Shown: positions 17,377 through 25,798 of the stretch, piece after piece
How positions within the stretch are numbered: the stretch's first letter is position 1
Layout of the letters: every line of letters starts with the position of its first letter
Assembly: GCF_017349355.1 (NCBI RefSeq)
Contig: NZ_JAFMPM010000006.1
Location: 124,001 to 188,000, forward strand
Reading direction: 5' to 3'
DNA from: Thiothrix fructosivorans
GTDB taxonomy: Bacteria > Pseudomonadota > Gammaproteobacteria > Thiotrichales > Thiotrichaceae
Length of the DNA: 64,000 nt
Notes under the pieces: generated by a model
Databases searched by the model: none
Told to the model about the DNA's origin: nothing
Seen by the model: the letters and a program-made list of their open reading frames with translations, nothing else
Position numbers and translations under genes: made by a program

Positions 17377-18687
17377 TTAAATTTTTCCCCACAGGTCATG
17401 CTCATCAGCGTGAGTAATCTGCACTTGCGCAAATTCACCTACCGGCAGCTCTACGCCTTCAATGATGACTTGCCCGTCAATCTCTGGTGCATCGCGGTGA
17501 GTACGCGCAATACTTAGCCCATCACCCGCTTCATCCACCAGCACGGTCATGGTCTTGCCAATCAAGCGGCTGAGCTTGGCGGCACTGATTTCGGCTTGTA
17601 ATTCCATGAAGCGCTCTAGGCGTTCTTCTTTGACTTCTTCCGGCACAGCACCGTCGAGGGCATTGGCGGGCGCACCGTCCACTGGTGAATAAGTAAATGC
17701 GCCTACGCGGTCAAGTTGCGCTTCTTCCAAGAAATCCAGCAGCGTTTCAAAGTCGTCTTCGGTTTCACCGGGGAAGCCGACAATGAAGGTACTCCGCACG
17801 GCGATGTCTGGACAGGTTTGCCGCCAGCTTTGCAAGCGATCCAACACTTTTTCAGCATGGGCAGGGCGGCGCATGTTTCTCAATACGGAAGGGCTAGCGT
17901 GTTGGAAGGGAATATCCAAGTACGGCAGGATTTTGCCTTCCGCCATCAAGGGAATCAGGTGATCAACGTGCGGATACGGGTAAACATAATGCAAGCGCAC
18001 CCATACGCCCATCTCGCCCAAGGCTTCTGCCAATTGCTGCGAATGCGTTTTGATCGGGCGACCTTGCCAGAAACCGGTACGGTATTTCACATCAATCCCG
18101 TAAGCACTGGTGTCTTGTGAAATTACCAGCAATTCTTTCACACCCGCATTCACCAGATTTTCGGCTTCTTGCAAGACATCGCCAATCGGGCGCGACACCA
18201 AATCACCACGTAATGAGGGAATAATGCAGAATGAGCACCGGTGGTTACAGCCTTCGGAAATTTTCAGGTAGGCATAATGGCGCGGGGTCAGGCGTACGCC
18301 TTGCGGTGGAATCAGATGCATGTACGGGTCATGCAGCGGCGGCAAATGCGCGTGTACCGATTGCATCACCGCTTCATACGCGTGCGGGCCGGTGACGGCT
18401 AAGACATTCGGGTAAGCATCCAACACGGTGTTGGCGTTCGCACCCAAACAGCCGGTGACGATCACTTTACCGTTTTCATGCAGGGCTTCACCAATCGCTT
18501 CCAGTGACTCTTCCACGGCGGAATCAATGAAACCACAGGTATTCACGACCACCAGATCGGCGTTGTCGTAACTGCCACTGATTTCGTAACCTTCGGCACG
18601 CAGTTGGGTAAGAATACGCTCGGAATCCACCAAGGCTTTGGGGCAACCGAGACTAACGAAACCGACGCGGGGTTGAGCTTGCTTCAT
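17377..18687 (-). CDS. rimO: Ribosomal protein S12 methylthiotransferase RimO
   Basis: A 436-residue radical SAM methylthiotransferase that adds a methylthio group to an aspartate of ribosomal protein S12. It has an N-terminal UPF0004 domain with three cluster cysteines ([30 protein letters not shown]), a radical SAM CX3CX2C motif in [16 protein letters not shown] near residue 146, and a C-terminal TRAM domain. The ATG at 18687 was chosen because family homology begins with [17 protein letters not shown]; an upstream TTG at 18741 adds 18 unrelated residues. It is divergent from prk across the DnaA-box region. Confidence 0.95.
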   Translation of the reverse strand: MKQAQPRVGFVSLGCPKALVDSERILTQLRAEGYEISGSYDNADLVVVNTCGFIDSAVEESLEAIGEALHENGKVIVTGCLGANANTVLDAYPNVLAVTGPHAYEAVMQSVHAHLPPLHDPYMHLIPPQGVRLTPRHYAYLKISEGCNHRCSFCIIPSLRGDLVSRPIGDVLQEAENLVNAGVKELLVISQDTSAYGIDVKYRTGFWQGRPIKTHSQQLAEALGEMGVWVRLHYVYPYPHVDHLIPLMAEGKILPYLDIPFQHASPSVLRNMRRPAHAEKVLDRLQSWRQTCPDIAVRSTFIVGFPGETEDDFETLLDFLEEAQLDRVGAFTYSPVDGAPANALDGAVPEEVKEERLERFMELQAEISAAKLSRLIGKTMTVLVDEAGDGLSIARTHRDAPEIDGQVIIEGVELPVGEFAQVQITHADEHDLWGKI

Positions 18688-19175
18688 AACATTGGGGGCT
18701 GAGTAATTGGAAAGGCGGATATAATAGCTGATCCTCAACAATTATGCTGCTAGTGTGTATGAAATCCTTGTAACACTACATGTTGTGTCAAGGGTTTTTG
18801 TAAGCCTTTCGTCGAGTTATGCACAACAATGCGCTAACTCGCTGAAAACAGCCAATAAAGCCTATAATAGCTGAGCACATCACTCAGAAACACGTAACCA
18901 ATTGATTATATAAACAATAATAGTTGTTGTTTTTTTGATCATTTTGATAAGAACCGTTAAAAAACAAGGCTTACTCAGCCTTTTTTTGGTGTTGTCCACA
19001 GACTTATCCACAGGTTCTGGGGATAACCTACTTAACCATCTGATTAAGCTAATATTAAGACTTGATGACAAGCTGCTGGGCACATCCCTATCGAAAGGCA
19101 TATACAGGCAAGCTACCCGTTTAGTTAGAATGTTGGTGGATTGCGCATTCACATTTCTTGAGAGGAGAAAACCTA
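18688..19175. other. AT-rich intergenic region with clustered DnaA boxes
   Basis: This 488-bp gap lies between divergent rimO and prk. It holds TTATGCACA at 18817, TTGTCCACA at 18992, TTATCCACA (perfect DnaA box) at 19004 and TTATCCCCA on the minus strand at 19018-19026. An A+T-rich tract lies at about 18890-18965. TATAAT at 18862 could drive a short transcript. It could be a replication origin, a DnaA-titration site or a DnaA-controlled promoter. No convincing coding sequence was found. Confidence 0.45.
18966..18987 (+). terminator. Terminator-like hairpin
   Basis: AAGGCT / AGCCTT with a 5-nt loop and a T run on the plus strand; the A run on the other side makes it potentially bidirectional. 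No gene was recognised upstream on the plus strand, so it may end a small RNA. Confidence 0.4.
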
Positions 19176-20093
19176 ATGTCCCAAAAACACCCAGTTATCG
19201 CCGTCACCGGCTCATCCGGTGCAGGTACAACGTTTGTCAAACGTGCGTTTGAGCACATTTTCTTCCGCGAAAAGATCACGGCAACCGTGGTTGAAGGCGA
19301 TAGCTTTCACGGCGTTACCCGCACGGAATTCAAACAACGCTCAGCCGTAGAACCCAACTTCAGCCACTTTGGCCCTGAAGCCAATGATTTCCATGCGTTA
19401 GAAGCGCTGTTCAAAAGCTACGGCGAAACCGGCAGCGGCAAAAAGCGTTATTACTTGCACAACGATGCGGAAGCGGTGCATCACGTGCAGCGTTTGGCGA
19501 ATAAGGGCGTGACTTGCACGGCAGGTTCTGGCGACTTCACCCCGTGGGAAGAGACTGAAGCCAATACCGACATTTTGTTTTACGAAGGTCTGCACGGCTT
19601 GGTACAAGACACAACCGGCGACAAAAAATACGGCGGTTATGACGTTGCCAAATACGTCGATCTGGGCATTGGTGTTGTGCCGAGTGTGAATCTGGAGTGG
19701 ATTCAGAAAATCTCGCGTGACCATAAAGAGCGCGGCTATTCACCGGAAGCCACCGTCGACACCATCATGCGCCGGATGCCGGATTACATTACCCACATCA
19801 CCCCGCAATTCTCGCGCACGCACATTAACTTCCAGCGTGTGCCGACGGTGGATACCTCTAACCCGTTCATTGCGCGTGATATTCCATCACCGGACGAAAG
19901 TTTCGTGATTATCCGTTTTGCTGATCCGAAATTGTTCAATGTGGATTTCCCGTTTCTGCTTTCCATGATCCATGACTCGTTTATGTCACGCCGCAACAGC
20001 ATTGTTGTGCCGGGTGGCAAAATGGTACTGGCAATGGAATTGATTCTGAACCCAATCATTCATGAGATGATTGAGATGAAGAAAAAGGCGTAA
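19176..20093 (+). CDS. prk: Phosphoribulokinase
   Basis: A 305-residue phosphoribulokinase of the proteobacterial type that phosphorylates ribulose 5-phosphate to the Rubisco substrate, the committed step of the Calvin cycle. The P-loop is GSSGAGTT near residue 12, followed by VVEGDSFHGVTR, the family's substrate region, and by ILFYEGLHG. ATG 19176 has AGAGGAG 8 nt upstream; a TTG at 19158 is less likely. Rubisco genes are not in the window. It marks the organism as an autotroph together with the sulfur-oxidation genes. Confidence 0.95.
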   Translation: MSQKHPVIAVTGSSGAGTTFVKRAFEHIFFREKITATVVEGDSFHGVTRTEFKQRSAVEPNFSHFGPEANDFHALEALFKSYGETGSGKKRYYLHNDAEAVHHVQRLANKGVTCTAGSGDFTPWEETEANTDILFYEGLHGLVQDTTGDKKYGGYDVAKYVDLGIGVVPSVNLEWIQKISRDHKERGYSPEATVDTIMRRMPDYITHITPQFSRTHINFQRVPTVDTSNPFIARDIPSPDESFVIIRFADPKLFNVDFPFLLSMIHDSFMSRRNSIVVPGGKMVLAMELILNPIIHEMIEMKKKA

Positions 20094-20108
20094 GAATCCA
20101 TCAATCGC

Positions 20109-20136
20109 GTAGGGGCGGTTCGCGAACCGCCCTTAC
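20109..20136. repeat. Dispersed palindrome, copy 1
   Basis: A near-perfect palindrome: GTAGGGGCGGTTC followed by its reverse complement with one mismatch. A second copy lies at 61945-61972. Here it is between the convergent prk and HIT genes and could work as a bidirectional transcription stop. Confidence 0.75.
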
Positions 20137-20153
20137 AATCTACAATCCTGCCC

Positions 20154-20573
20154 TTACAATAATTGTAGTTGCGTGCGGAGGGCTTGGCAGCGTGAGGTGG
20201 CGGCATCGGCAGTGTAAGGCTCTGGCGCGAATTTGCCCCATACGGGCGCAGGCCATGAGGCATCGGTTTGGAAGCGGGCAATGTGATGGATGTGTAATTG
20301 CGGCACGATGTTTCCCAATGCGGCAATGTTCAACTTATCTGGCTGGAATAGCGCGGTTAACACGCGGCTAACGTGATCGGATTCTTCCCACAATTGCTGG
20401 CGGTCGGCGGGTAGCAATTCGTGAATTTCACGCAGATTTTCCCGACGTGGCACGAGAATTAACCACGGATAACGGGCTTCATTCATCAGCAACACACGGC
20501 AAAGCGGTAAGTCGACCACGAAGTGGGTGTCTTGCGCCAGTTGCGGGTGGAGGTTGAAGTCGTGATCACTCAT
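20154..20573 (-). CDS. HIT-domain protein
   Basis: A 139-residue histidine-triad protein. The fold is recognised from LCRVLLMNEARYPWLILVPR in the N-terminal half and the catalytic-type triad region QLHIHHIARF near residue 98. HIT proteins hydrolyse or transfer nucleotidyl groups, for example from adenylylated or dinucleotide substrates; the specific substrate is not evident. It overlaps the upstream reductase gene by 4 bp, so the two are probably co-translated. It ends facing prk. Confidence 0.8.
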   Translation of the reverse strand: MSDHDFNLHPQLAQDTHFVVDLPLCRVLLMNEARYPWLILVPRRENLREIHELLPADRQQLWEESDHVSRVLTALFQPDKLNIAALGNIVPQLHIHHIARFQTDASWPAPVWGKFAPEPYTADAATSRCQALRTQLQLL

Positions 20574-21610
20574 GCCTGTTTTTCCTGTATCGCTTTCAGC
20601 GTATCGGGGCTGTATTCAAACGAATCGTAATACAACTGCTCTTCCGGCAAACCTTGCGCCAAAAACGCCGTTTTCGCGGCATTTACCATTGGCGGCGGGC
20701 CGCTCAAATACACGTCATACCCTGCCAAATCAGGGAAATCGGCAGCAACGGCAGCATGTACCCACCCCGTGCGCCCTGTCCACGCATCCGCCGCCAACGG
20801 CTCAGACAACACCGGCACATAAGTCAATTGCGGGTGACGTGATACCCAACTGCGCACCACGCTATCCATGTACAAATCCGCCTTGGCTCGCACGCCCCAA
20901 TACAAATGCACGGGCTTGTCGATGCCTTGCGCCATCATCTGTTCCAACATACCTTTGAGCGGTGCAAAACCAGTGCCGCCGCCCATTAAAATCACCGGAC
21001 GCTCAGAATCACGCAAGTAAAAACTCCCCAACGGCCCTTCAATACGTAGCAAGGCTTTTTCTTTCATCTCATTGAAAACGTAGCTAGTAAATTGCCCACC
21101 CGGAACATGCCGAATGTGCAATTCCAGCAATTGATCGTTAAACGGCGCATTCGCCAACGAAAAGCCGCGTCGCTTGCCATCTTTCAGCAAAATGTCGATG
21201 TATTGCCCCGCAAAAAAGCGTAAACGTTCGGAAGCGGGCAATTTCAGCGTCATCTCCATCACATCATCTGCCAACTTGCGCAGCTTTTCGACGCGCACGG
21301 GCAAGGCTTTAATCTCGATGTCCGGTTCTGCACCGACACGCGGCGCATCCATCACCACATCGCTCGCGGCGGCTGCCATGCACAAAAAGGCTTTGCCGCG
21401 CTCTTCCTCATACGGCGCTAAACCTTGCGGCTCACCAAACGGGTAATGCACTTGCCCACTCAACACGGTCGCGGCACATGACCCGCAAACCCCACCCCGA
21501 CAGCCATACGGCAAGGCGACACCTTGACGTAACCCCGCTTCCAAAATCGACTCGTTGGCTTCGGCTAAAAAAGTATGCCCGGAAGGTTGCAGCGTTACTG
21601 TGTACGTCAT
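20570..21610 (-). CDS. 2Fe-2S ferredoxin/FAD/NAD(P)H reductase
   Basis: A 346-residue electron-transfer protein. An N-terminal plant-type [2Fe-2S] ferredoxin domain has CRGGVCGSC near residue 40 and the fourth cysteine in FLCMA. An FAD-binding barrel (RFFAGQYIDI, RRGFSLANAP) and an NAD-binding domain (PVILMGGGTGFAPLKGM) follow. This order is that of CDP-6-deoxy-delta-3,4-glucoseen reductase-like proteins and oxygenase reductases. No sugar or oxygenase partner gene is nearby, so it probably serves as a general NAD(P)H:flavin or electron-donor reductase. Confidence 0.85.
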   Translation of the reverse strand: MTYTVTLQPSGHTFLAEANESILEAGLRQGVALPYGCRGGVCGSCAATVLSGQVHYPFGEPQGLAPYEEERGKAFLCMAAAASDVVMDAPRVGAEPDIEIKALPVRVEKLRKLADDVMEMTLKLPASERLRFFAGQYIDILLKDGKRRGFSLANAPFNDQLLELHIRHVPGGQFTSYVFNEMKEKALLRIEGPLGSFYLRDSERPVILMGGGTGFAPLKGMLEQMMAQGIDKPVHLYWGVRAKADLYMDSVVRSWVSRHPQLTYVPVLSEPLAADAWTGRTGWVHAAVAADFPDLAGYDVYLSGPPPMVNAAKTAFLAQGLPEEQLYYDSFEYSPDTLKAIQEKQA

Positions 21611-21714
21611 GTTGTGTCCCGTTGAATAATCGAATGGCTGGATTTTAACGCGCTAAACAGCCTTGTGCTATTCTTCCCGCATTTACCCCCACTATTGCCA
21701 GAATGGAGACCCCG

Positions 21715-22911
21715 ATGCGTATTGGAACACCGCTTTCCCCCTCCGCCACCCGTGTCATGCTGCTGGGCAGCGGCGAACTCGGCAAAGAAGTCATCATTGC
21801 CCTGCAACGCTTCGGCGTGGAGGTCATCGCGGTCGATCGCTACGCCAATGCGCCGGGGCACCACGTCGCCAACCGTTCCCACGTTATCAATATGGCAGAC
21901 CCTGCCGCGTTACGTGCCTTGGTGGAAGCGGAACAGCCGCATTTTATCGTGCCGGAAATCGAAGCGATTGCGACCGATGAGCTGGCAGCAATTGAAGCGG
22001 ATGGGCTGGCGACCGTCATCCCCACGGCGCGTGCCACGCAATTGACCATGAACCGCGAAGGCATTCGGCGCTTGGCGGCGGAAGAATTGGGTGTGCCGAC
22101 CTCGCGTTACCACTTCGCCTCCAGCCTTGCCGAGATGCAGGCGGCGGCGGATGACGTGGGCTACCCCTGCTTCGTCAAGCCGGTGATGTCGTCGTCGGGC
22201 AAAGGGCAGTCGATGCTGAACAGTGCGGATGAGGTGGCAGCGGCGTGGGAATACGCACTGTCCGCCGGACGGGTAAACCACGGGCGCGTGATTGTGGAAC
22301 AGTGCATTCATTTCGATTACGAAATCACCTTGCTGACCGTGCGGGCGAATGGCGCAAACGGTGAAGTCGAAACGCATTTCTGTACGCCGATTGGGCATCG
22401 TCAGGTGAAAGGCGATTACGTCGAAAGCTGGCAGGCACAGCCAATGACCGATACCGCCCTCGCCAAAGCGCAAGACATTGCAGCGAAAGTCACCGGCAAT
22501 CTGGGCGGACGCGGTTTGTTTGGGGTGGAATTATTCGTCAAAGATGATGACGTGTGGTTCTCCGAAGTCAGCCCGCGCCCGCATGACACCGGCATGGTGA
22601 CGATGGCGACGCAATTCCAGAACGAATTCGAGCTACATGCTCGGGCGATTTTGGGCTTGCCAGTGAATACGGCACTGCATTCTACGGGCGCAAGTGCGGT
22701 GATTTACGGCGGGATGGAAGCAGAAGGTATCGCGTTTGAAGGCGTGGAACATGCGCTGCAAGTGCCGGAAAGCGACGTGCGCTTGTTTGGCAAGCCAGTG
22801 GCGTTTGAACGTCGCCGTATGGGTGTGGCGTTAGCGCGGGGTAAGGATACGGATGAAGCGCGGGCGCGGGCGGTGGAAGCGGCGAGTCGCGTGAAGCTGG
22901 TGTTGGGTTAA
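21715..22911 (+). CDS. purT: Formate-dependent phosphoribosylglycinamide formyltransferase
   Basis: A 398-residue ATP-grasp enzyme that formylates glycinamide ribonucleotide from formate and ATP in purine synthesis, an alternative to the folate-dependent PurN. Characteristic segments are [42 protein letters not shown] (ATP-grasp lysine), [20 protein letters not shown] and the C-terminal GRRMGVALA-like block. Start 21715 has GGAG 7 nt upstream; ATG 21703 is possible but less well placed. A hairpin follows. Confidence 0.95.
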   Translation: MRIGTPLSPSATRVMLLGSGELGKEVIIALQRFGVEVIAVDRYANAPGHHVANRSHVINMADPAALRALVEAEQPHFIVPEIEAIATDELAAIEADGLATVIPTARATQLTMNREGIRRLAAEELGVPTSRYHFASSLAEMQAAADDVGYPCFVKPVMSSSGKGQSMLNSADEVAAAWEYALSAGRVNHGRVIVEQCIHFDYEITLLTVRANGANGEVETHFCTPIGHRQVKGDYVESWQAQPMTDTALAKAQDIAAKVTGNLGGRGLFGVELFVKDDDVWFSEVSPRPHDTGMVTMATQFQNEFELHARAILGLPVNTALHSTGASAVIYGGMEAEGIAFEGVEHALQVPESDVRLFGKPVAFERRRMGVALARGKDTDEARARAVEAASRVKLVLG

Positions 22912-22922
22912 ATCGTTAGCGA

Positions 22923-22949
22923 GGGGCAGACGCATCCATTGCCTGCCCC
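22923..22949. terminator. Hairpin between convergent purT and vapC
   Basis: GGGGCAG and CTGCCCC pair across a 13-nt loop in the 47-bp gap. There is no strong T tract, so terminator activity is uncertain. Confidence 0.4.
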
Positions 22950-22958
22950 GCGCCAGTT

Positions 22959-23381
22959 TTACCTGACAGTCTCAAACCAGTTCTCAACCCGCAAGCCACT
23001 GAACATCACAAAATCATCCACGTTGCGTGTCACCAAAATCAGGTTATTCACCACTGCCACGGCAGCAATTTCGCTGTCGTACTTCGGTGGTGTTAACCCT
23101 AAACGTTTGAGTCGAACACGTTCCAACGCCAACCATTCAGCCGCTTGCTCACAAAATGGGAGGATATGTAAACCACTCGCTTTTACAATCTCTAATGCCC
23201 CTACCAAACCTTGTTTGCGTTTGCCTTCATCCAGCAAATGTACCCCGTGCCAGAGTTCATGCCAGACGGTGGCGGAAGTACACGCAAAAATGCTATCCAA
23301 CTCCCAACGGCGGATGACTCCAGCATTCGGTAGTGGCTTAGTTTGTTCGGAAATGACGTTGGTATCCAATAAGTAGCGCAT
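22959..23381 (-). CDS. vapC: PIN-domain toxin, VapC-like
   Basis: A 140-residue PIN-fold ribonuclease: YLLDTNVISE at the N-terminus supplies the first acidic residue, WHELWHG follows, and DSEIAAVAVVNNLILVTRNVDDF carries the C-terminal acidic set. In type II systems such toxins cleave RNA unless bound by the antitoxin. Start 23381 begins directly with the PIN core and lies 8 bp after the antitoxin stop. A TTG at 23399 would make the genes overlap. Antitoxin-first order supports an operon. Confidence 0.9.
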   Translation of the reverse strand: MRYLLDTNVISEQTKPLPNAGVIRRWELDSIFACTSATVWHELWHGVHLLDEGKRKQGLVGALEIVKASGLHILPFCEQAAEWLALERVRLKRLGLTPPKYDSEIAAVAVVNNLILVTRNVDDFVMFSGLRVENWFETVR

Positions 23382-23389
23382 CACCAACC

Positions 23390-23677
23390 TCAATCCCAAA
23401 CCGAAGTCGTTTCAGGGTAGGGTTCGCGGGTGCGTTGGTGCATTTGTGCCTGCTCAGCATCCGTAAAACCTTGCGCATCAGGATATTGTTCGCGCCAACG
23501 ACGGAAGGCACTGACAATAGTTGCCCCGCCCGTGAAGGCGTGTTGATACTTGGCTAGGGAAATCATCACCGCAACGGGTTTACCGTGGCGGGTAATGTGA
23601 ATATCTTGCCCCGTTTCAGCTAAATGCACCCATTCGGGCAAGTGATTTTTGAGCGTGGAAATCGCTGCTTCTGACAT
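23390..23677 (-). CDS. Phd/YefM-family antitoxin
   Basis: A 95-residue protein: AAISTLKNHLPEWVHLAETG then DIHITRHGKPVAVMISLAKY is the DNA-binding Phd/YefM fold. The C-terminal acidic region (YPDAQGFTDAEQAQMHQRT) is the likely toxin-neutralising tail. It neutralises the PIN toxin encoded immediately downstream and probably represses its own promoter. Confidence 0.85.
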   Translation of the reverse strand: MSEAAISTLKNHLPEWVHLAETGQDIHITRHGKPVAVMISLAKYQHAFTGGATIVSAFRRWREQYPDAQGFTDAEQAQMHQRTREPYPETTSVWD

Positions 23678-23746
23678 GGAAACACCTCATTGCGGAGAAA
23701 ATATAGCCACAATGATACTGAAAATAGCCAGAAACTTCAAAGCAAT

Positions 23747-24124
23747 TCAGAGCTTGCTATTTTGGCAGCCAGCACTCGCGCACTCCCGAATACGGTCTTG
23801 CAAAAACTGCGAACGTTCGATGGTGGTATTCGTTGCACAATCCAGATTAACGAAAAACTCATCGCCTTCATGTTTTGAGCAACTGGAATTTCTGTCTTCA
23901 ATCCACGCCAATTGACCGGATTTCAGAAGGTCTTTACCGTCACTATCCAATTTGCCTTTGAGCTTTTTATAATTCTCATTGAGTTCTTTATCGGCTTCTT
24001 GATAAACCTTGTTCAGGCAATATAAACCGTCGAAATCGTTTTGCGGCGCATCGCAGGCAGAATTTGCTAAGGCGATGCTGGATGAGCATAACAAGGCTAT
24101 AAACGTGAAAGTAATTTTATCCAT
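23747..24124 (-). CDS. LprI-like (DUF1311) periplasmic protein
   Basis: A 125-residue exported protein with a signal peptide (MDKITFTFIALLCSSSIALA) and the family pattern of spaced cysteines and coiled helices: CDAPQNDFDGLYCLNKVYQE, ADKELNENYKKLKGKL, SGQLAWIEDRNSSC. LprI-type proteins inhibit lysozyme in mycobacteria; in gram-negatives the role is mostly untested. The ATG at 24124 was chosen because AGGA sits 9 nt before it; ATG 24133 directly abuts that site. Confidence 0.75.
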   Translation of the reverse strand: MDKITFTFIALLCSSSIALANSACDAPQNDFDGLYCLNKVYQEADKELNENYKKLKGKLDSDGKDLLKSGQLAWIEDRNSSCSKHEGDEFFVNLDCATNTTIERSQFLQDRIRECASAGCQNSKL

Positions 24125-24199
24125 TTTAAACATTCCTGACTTAAGTATCGTTAACGTTAAGCCTGACGAGCAAGGCTGGGAGTAGATCAGACGAATAAC

Positions 24200-24243
24200 G
24201 TTTGCTATCATCGCATTGGTCATCGAGTGCGATGATAGCAAAC
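24200..24243. repeat. Perfect 16-bp inverted repeat
   Basis: GTTTGCTATCATCGCA and its exact reverse complement are separated by a 12-nt loop. It lies 10 bp past the stop codon of the 115-residue hypothetical gene and 75 bp upstream of the LprI-like gene. There is no T tract. It may be a transcription stop, an mRNA stability element or an element end. Confidence 0.6.
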
Positions 24244-24253
24244 AATAAATCAA

Positions 24254-24601
24254 TTATTTTTTATACGTTATAGTGAGCGATCCTGTAGCTATATTTTTTG
24301 CCACTTCGTAATCTGGATCCCATGTTGCTATGTTATGAGCGGCTATAAACAGACCTGCTGCCCATCCTCCAATTACTGTCGGAGATATTGGTATTGCTGC
24401 TGCTCCCATTGCTGCTGCTCGTCCTTTTGTATAAACACGGCATTTTAACCCTTCTGATTCTATTAGTTTTTCAACTGTACTTGTAGCATCAGAAAAAGAT
24501 GTTCTATCAATATTATCAAGTACAAATGATTTATTACCTCTTATCATTTGTTTGATTTTATCATCACTGATTTCTCTTATAGGATAAACATTTATATCCA
24601 T
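24254..24601 (-). CDS. Hypothetical protein with hydrophobic centre
   Basis: A 115-residue protein starting MDINVYPIREISDDKIKQMI. The start is chosen at 24601 because GAGGG lies 8 nt upstream. A Gly/Ala-rich hydrophobic segment (AAAMGAAAIPISPTVIGGWA) in the middle resembles a membrane or pore-forming segment. The base composition is clearly more AT-rich than the flanking housekeeping genes, which suggests transfer. The family was not recognised. Confidence 0.55.
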   Translation of the reverse strand: MDINVYPIREISDDKIKQMIRGNKSFVLDNIDRTSFSDATSTVEKLIESEGLKCRVYTKGRAAAMGAAAIPISPTVIGGWAAGLFIAAHNIATWDPDYEVAKNIATGSLTITYKK

Positions 24602-24641
24602 AATATAGCCCTCATGCATAAATTAATTTCAAACTGAAGCA

Positions 24642-24899
24642 TTAAAAATTTCTTTGATTTACTTCAAGTTGTTTCTTGGCAATATCTGTCTGTGTAGTTT
24701 GCCAATTTGTATTAACTTTGGCTTGATTGTCATTCCAATTTTTTTGCACTTCAGCACTTTGTGAAAAAAATGCAATATCAAATTTTGTTTTCTGCTCAAT
24801 TAATGAAACATAAGCCTTAACCATTTCCTGATTTTCAGGGTTTTGGGAAATGCATTGTTCAATAAAAAATTTACATTGATAGAATGCGTTATCATTCAT
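24642..24899 (-). CDS. Small hypothetical protein
   Basis: An 85-residue, AT-rich gene whose product is helical and rich in Gln/Asn/Lys (QKTKFDIAFFSQSAEVQKNW, TDIAKKQLEVNQRNF), possibly forming a coiled coil. It lies 40 bp upstream of the other orphan on the same strand and probably shares its transcript. It was not recognised. Confidence 0.5.
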   Translation of the reverse strand: MNDNAFYQCKFFIEQCISQNPENQEMVKAYVSLIEQKTKFDIAFFSQSAEVQKNWNDNQAKVNTNWQTTQTDIAKKQLEVNQRNF

Positions 24900-25219
24900 T
24901 TTTTATTTAACCCTTGGTTTGAAAAATTCAATCGAAAATTCTAACAATCAATTGGGAAAAATTCAGAGTTTTATATAGCCCAGTATTTCCCAAGCTCTCA
25001 CTCATAATAAGTGTCCCCAATGCCGCCAATCTTAACAAAAGCTGTATAGCTAAAAAGTGATCACTATCACACAAATAGCAATTAATGCACAAAAAATCCG
25101 CGACCTAAGATTTCTCCCGACTTTGCACCCACACTTGCTCCCCCACCAGACAACACCGCAGAAAATGGCGCAACGCCGCCGATTGCCTGTATAGTCAAAC
25201 CTTCCCAGTGGAGGCAACC
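24900..25219. other. Intergenic region, nothing recognised
   Basis: A 320-bp gap between the divergent orphan gene and the Uma2 gene. It presumably holds both promoters. No repeat, RNA gene or small coding frame stands out. Confidence 0.5.
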
Positions 25220-25798
25220 ATGCAAGCCATCAAAACCCAGATCAGCCGCGATGACTATTTACGGCTAGACGAAGCCGCAACGGAAAAACACGAGTTCTAC
25301 AGCGGGCAAATGTTTGCAATGGCAGGCGGTACATACCAACACGCCCGCATTGGCTTGAACGTCACCACGGAACTCGCGGTACGCTTGAGCGGCAAACCCT
25401 GCCAACCGATGAACAGCGATATGCGCGTAGCCACCCCCTCAGGGCTGAACACCTACCCCGATACCTCGGTCTATTGCCACGCCCCCGAATTGACCGACAA
25501 CAACCGTACCCTACTGAACCCCGTACTGATCGTCGAAGTGCTATCCCCCAGCACCCGCAGCTATGACCGTGGCGACAAATTCATGCACTACCGCTCCATC
25601 CCCAGCTTGCAAGATTATGTGCTGATCGACTCAGAAATGGTTTTGGTCGAACACTACCAGCGCATCGGCACGTATGAATGGCATTTGCACGAATACCGCC
25701 AGTTGACGGATGTACTCACGCTGGAATCGGTTGGGCAAACGCTAGAGATTTCATGTTTTTATGATGGTGTTGAACTCCACGACCGCCAATATCCCTAA
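25220..25798 (+). CDS. Uma2-family (DUF820) putative endonuclease
   Basis: A 192-residue protein with the PD-(D/E)XK-like Uma2 fold: AATEKHEFYSGQMFAMAGGT, NSDMRVATPSGLNTYPDTSV (catalytic Asp) and VLIVEVLSPSTRSYDRGDKF (Glu), then LQDYVLIDSE. Uma2 proteins are common in cyanobacteria and filamentous bacteria as multi-copy genes of unknown role, often mobile. ATG 25220 has GGAGG 5 nt upstream. The stop overlaps the convergent ATPase stop by 4 bp. Confidence 0.85.
   Translation: MQAIKTQISRDDYLRLDEAATEKHEFYSGQMFAMAGGTYQHARIGLNVTTELAVRLSGKPCQPMNSDMRVATPSGLNTYPDTSVYCHAPELTDNNRTLLNPVLIVEVLSPSTRSYDRGDKFMHYRSIPSLQDYVLIDSEMVLVEHYQRIGTYEWHLHEYRQLTDVLTLESVGQTLEISCFYDGVELHDRQYP

Noticed and set aside
18880-19152. 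A 90-codon minus-strand frame across the DnaA-box region
   Set aside because: It starts at a GTG without a good ribosome site, has biased residues typical of AT-rich noncoding DNA and covers the box cluster and hairpin.
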